From an uncultured Bacteroidales bacterium (GTDB taxonomy: Bacteria; Bacteroidota; Bacteroidia; Bacteroidales; UBA932): a DNA stretch of 7,881 nt. The position numbers and the translations under genes were made by a program. The notes beneath the pieces were generated by a model. That model was not told the origin of the DNA, did not search any database, and worked only from the letters and a program-made list of their open reading frames with translations. Positions 6,118-7,881 of this stretch are shown in pieces. Position 1 is the stretch's first letter, and each line of letters begins with the position of its first letter. Where the stretch lies: contig CAMEBJ010000052.1 of NCBI GenBank assembly GCA_945912085.1, positions 1 to 7,881 of the forward strand, written 5' to 3'.

Positions 6118-6951
6118 ATGAAGATTGCAGTGTATTTGAGAAATCCGCGTCTGGAAAACGATCCGCGTCTTGTCACTCTTCTTGATGAATTGAAATCAAG
6201 GGGGTGTTCCGTTCTGAATCTTTGCAGGAACGGGGGCAGGGAGCCTTTGCCGGGTGACACGGATTTTCTGCTGAGTGTCGGCGGGGACGGAACATTCCTG
6301 TCGGCTTCCTCGTTTGCGGCTGTGGCCGGAGTTCCCGTCGTCGGGGTGAATCTCGGCAGGCTGGGCTTTCTCTCGGAAAACCGCCCTGAGGTGGTTGCGG
6401 ATGCACTTCTGACCGGTAAATATTCACTGGATGTCAGGACTATGCTTCAGGTGGAATGCCTGGAGGGCGCTTTGAAAGGGGTGGATTTCCCGCCTGCCCT
6501 GAATGAGGTTACCGTCCACAGAATCGGAGCGGCTATGCTCGGGGTGGAGGTCTCCGTGAACGGCAAGGCTCTTCCGACTTACTGGGCTGACGGTCTGCTG
6601 ATTGCGACGAGTTCAGGTTCGACGGCATATTCCCTCAGTGCAGGCGGTCCGATTGTGATGCCGGAGTCAGAGGTCCTCATCATTTCCCCGATTGCTCCGC
6701 ACAATCTCAATGTCAGACCTCTTGTTGTGCCTTGCACCTCGGAAATCACTCTTGGCCTGCGTTCCAGGGACGAGAAGGTAAATCTGACGATGGACAACAG
6801 GACATTCGAGACAGAGTCCGGAACGAAACTGCTGGTTTCGATGGCACAGTTTTCGCTTAAGCGCGTCCGTCTTGACAGTTCGGATTTTATCAATGCACTG
6901 ACGGAAAAACTTTTTTGGGGAGAGGACATTAGAAATTCTACAGAACAATGA
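6118..6951 (+). CDS. nadK: NAD kinase (NAD+ to NADP+)
   Basis: NAD kinase phosphorylates NAD+ to NADP+ in the cytoplasm and is the only route to NADP in most bacteria. The product has 277 residues, normal for the bacterial enzyme. The family motifs are all present: GGDGT (55-59) in the nucleotide-binding loop, VGVNLGRLGFL (75-85), the NE pair LNEVTVHR (128-135), and the long conserved segment DGLLIATSSGSTAYSLSAGG (158-177). That segment is followed by ISPIAPHNLNVRPLVVP in the C-terminal beta domain. The ATG at 6118 begins MKIAVYLRN, the usual first strand; the upstream bases give only a weak ribosome site. The stop overlaps the uppS start (ATGA at 6948-6951), so the two are probably translationally coupled. 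A promoter-like pair lies at 6040-6073. The identification is secure. Confidence 0.97.
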   Translation: MKIAVYLRNPRLENDPRLVTLLDELKSRGCSVLNLCRNGGREPLPGDTDFLLSVGGDGTFLSASSFAAVAGVPVVGVNLGRLGFLSENRPEVVADALLTGKYSLDVRTMLQVECLEGALKGVDFPPALNEVTVHRIGAAMLGVEVSVNGKALPTYWADGLLIATSSGSTAYSLSAGGPIVMPESEVLIISPIAPHNLNVRPLVVPCTSEITLGLRSRDEKVNLTMDNRTFETESGTKLLVSMAQFSLKRVRLDSSDFINALTEKLFWGEDIRNSTEQ

Positions 6952-7676
6952 CTATGGAGAATACGGTACGGATACCGCGGCACGTGTCCATTATTATGGA
7001 TGGAAACGGCAGATGGGCCGGGGAGAGGGGCAAGGAACGCTACTACGGCCACGTGGAAGGTGTCGAGAGGGTGAGGGCGTGCACCATTGCAGCCGCAGAA
7101 TATGGGGTTGAATATCTGTCCCTCTTTGCCTTTTCGGAGGAGAACTGGGGCAGGCCGGGCAAGGAGGTGGATTTCCTGATGGGGCTGATGGTCGAATGCA
7201 TCAGAAAGGAACTCCATCTTTTTCTTGACAATGACATCCGGCTTCTGGTACTTGGCAACCGTGATCGACTGAATCCCGAACTGAACGCGGCCATTGACGA
7301 TTGCGTTGCAATGACGGCCCGGAACAAAAGGATGACCCTCATCATCTTTCTCAGCTACAGCGGAAAATGGGACATTATGCAGGCAGCCTCAAGGATTGCT
7401 GCTGAATATGCGTCATCCCCGCAGCGCCGTGCCGAATTGGAAAATTTGACCCCTGAGATGTTCAGCCGCTATCTTGTCACGGACGGGATTCCGGACCCTG
7501 ACCTTGTGATCAGAACATCAGGGGAACAGCGCCTGAGCAACTATCTTTTGTGGCAGAGTGCGTATTCGGAATTCTATTTCACAGATGTCCTGTGGCCTGA
7601 TTTCAGGAAGGATTCTTTCCTTTCTGCAATGAAAGAGTATTCCCAAAGGGACCGCAGATATGGAAAAGTTAAATAA
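6948..7676 (+). CDS. uppS: Undecaprenyl diphosphate synthase (cis-prenyltransferase)
   Basis: UppS adds eight isopentenyl units in cis to farnesyl diphosphate, making the C55 carrier for peptidoglycan, O-antigen and capsule. It acts at the cytoplasmic face of the inner membrane. The 242-residue product shows HVSIIMDGNGRWA (12-24, with D18 the catalytic Asp), GHVEGVERVR (34-43), LFAFSEENWGRP (59-70), RTSGEQRLSNYLLWQSAY (189-206) and EFYFTDVLWPDF (208-219), which are the conserved cis-prenyltransferase regions in order. The ATG at 6948 overlaps the nadK stop, and a second ATG two codons later (6954) is a possible alternative. Transcription is probably shared with nadK. Together with bamA downstream, the gene places lipid-carrier supply next to outer-membrane protein assembly. 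Confidence 0.97.
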   Translation: MTMENTVRIPRHVSIIMDGNGRWAGERGKERYYGHVEGVERVRACTIAAAEYGVEYLSLFAFSEENWGRPGKEVDFLMGLMVECIRKELHLFLDNDIRLLVLGNRDRLNPELNAAIDDCVAMTARNKRMTLIIFLSYSGKWDIMQAASRIAAEYASSPQRRAELENLTPEMFSRYLVTDGIPDPDLVIRTSGEQRLSNYLLWQSAYSEFYFTDVLWPDFRKDSFLSAMKEYSQRDRRYGKVK

Positions 7677-7681
7677 ATGCT

Positions 7682-7689
7682 TATATTTG
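7682..7689 (+). promoter_or_regulatory. Candidate -7 promoter element for bamA
   Basis: TATATTTG matches TAnnTTTG. It starts five bases after the uppS stop codon, and transcription would begin near 7696, about 18 bases before the bamA ATG. No clear TTTG lies at the -33 distance, which falls inside the uppS coding end. bamA may therefore be expressed both from the nadK-uppS transcript and from this site. Confidence 0.45.
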
Positions 7690-7704
7690 CAGTTTTGAAA
7701 TTAT

Positions 7705-7708
7705 AGGA
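7705..7708 (+). promoter_or_regulatory. Ribosome binding site of bamA
   Basis: AGGA with a five-base gap before the ATG at 7714 is the clearest Shine-Dalgarno-like site in the window. It supports this start for the BamA signal peptide. Confidence 0.5.
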
Positions 7709-7713
7709 AAAAG

Positions 7714-7881
7714 ATGAGACTTTGCCGAATTATTCTCCTCGCCGCCTGTCTGCTTGCTTCCGTGCCCTTCTTGAACGCCCAGCAGCGGGCTGCCAGTCTG
7801 ACCGTCGACTACAATAATCCCAGAAAATACATTGCCGCTGGCGTGAGCGTCGAGGGCAACAAGTACCCCAATTCCGAGCAG
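7714..7881 (+). CDS. bamA: Outer-membrane assembly factor BamA, N-terminal part (cut by window end)
   Basis: Only the first 56 codons are present; the reading frame is open at the window edge. They encode a signal peptide (MRLCRIILLAACLLASVPF, likely cut after LNA or LNAQ near residues 22-23) and a short linker. Then comes DYNNPRKYIAAGVSVEGNKY (33-51). This last stretch resembles the start of the first POTRA domain of Bacteroidota BamA, where a Y/N-rich strand precedes an I-x-V-x-G segment. BamA folds and inserts beta-barrel proteins into the outer membrane. The call rests on this short motif and on position: uppS followed by bamA is a common order in Bacteroidales. Another POTRA-containing Omp85 protein cannot be excluded from this fragment. 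Confidence 0.8.
   Translation, partial: MRLCRIILLAACLLASVPFLNAQQRAASLTVDYNNPRKYIAAGVSVEGNKYPNSEQ

Noticed and set aside
6579..7217. Minus-strand open frame of 212 codons across nadK and uppS
   Set aside because: It is fully antisense to two conserved genes with complete motif sets and has no domain or start signal.

Overview
The window looks like chromosomal core DNA from a member of the Bacteroidota, most likely a Bacteroidales. The evidence is the gene families (a LysM plus periplasmic-binding-protein fusion, a membrane-anchored OmpH/Skp-like protein, a PdxJ reading VNINK instead of VNIDH), several copies of the Bacteroidota -7 promoter element TAnnTTTG, and weak or absent Shine-Dalgarno sites at most starts. 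No mobile element, CRISPR array, tRNA or rRNA was seen, and base composition looks even throughout.

Layout. (1) 25-1707, plus strand: recN, the SMC-like DNA repair ATPase. (2) 5948-1697, minus strand: a co-directional run of pdxJ, an OmpH/Skp-like protein, a family GT4 glycosyltransferase and a LysM/PBP1 fusion protein. It converges on recN with an 11-base overlap of coding ends. An intrinsic terminator for this run lies inside the recN coding sequence (1590-1617). (3) 5949-6117: a divergent control region with a nearly symmetric pair of promoter-like sequences, one for pdxJ and one for nadK. (4) 6118-7881, plus strand: nadK, uppS (ATGA overlap) and the first 56 codons of bamA, which has its own promoter-like -7 element.

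How the genes fit together. The plus-strand run supplies NADP (NadK), the undecaprenyl lipid carrier for wall and surface glycans (UppS) and the outer-membrane protein insertase (BamA). The minus-strand run begins with vitamin B6 synthesis (PdxJ) and continues with three genes of likely envelope function: a periplasmic chaperone-like protein, a sugar transferase and a peptidoglycan-binding protein with a ligand-binding-like domain. The last three are packed very tightly. The OmpH-like stop codon is followed at once, in the same frame, by a TTG start for the glycosyltransferase, and the LysM gene begins one base after the glycosyltransferase stop.

No wholly new system is evident. The points most worth checking are the terminator hidden in recN, the same-frame TAA-TTG junction, the symmetric divergent promoters, and the unexplained OmpH-like/GT4/LysM-PBP1 gene set.
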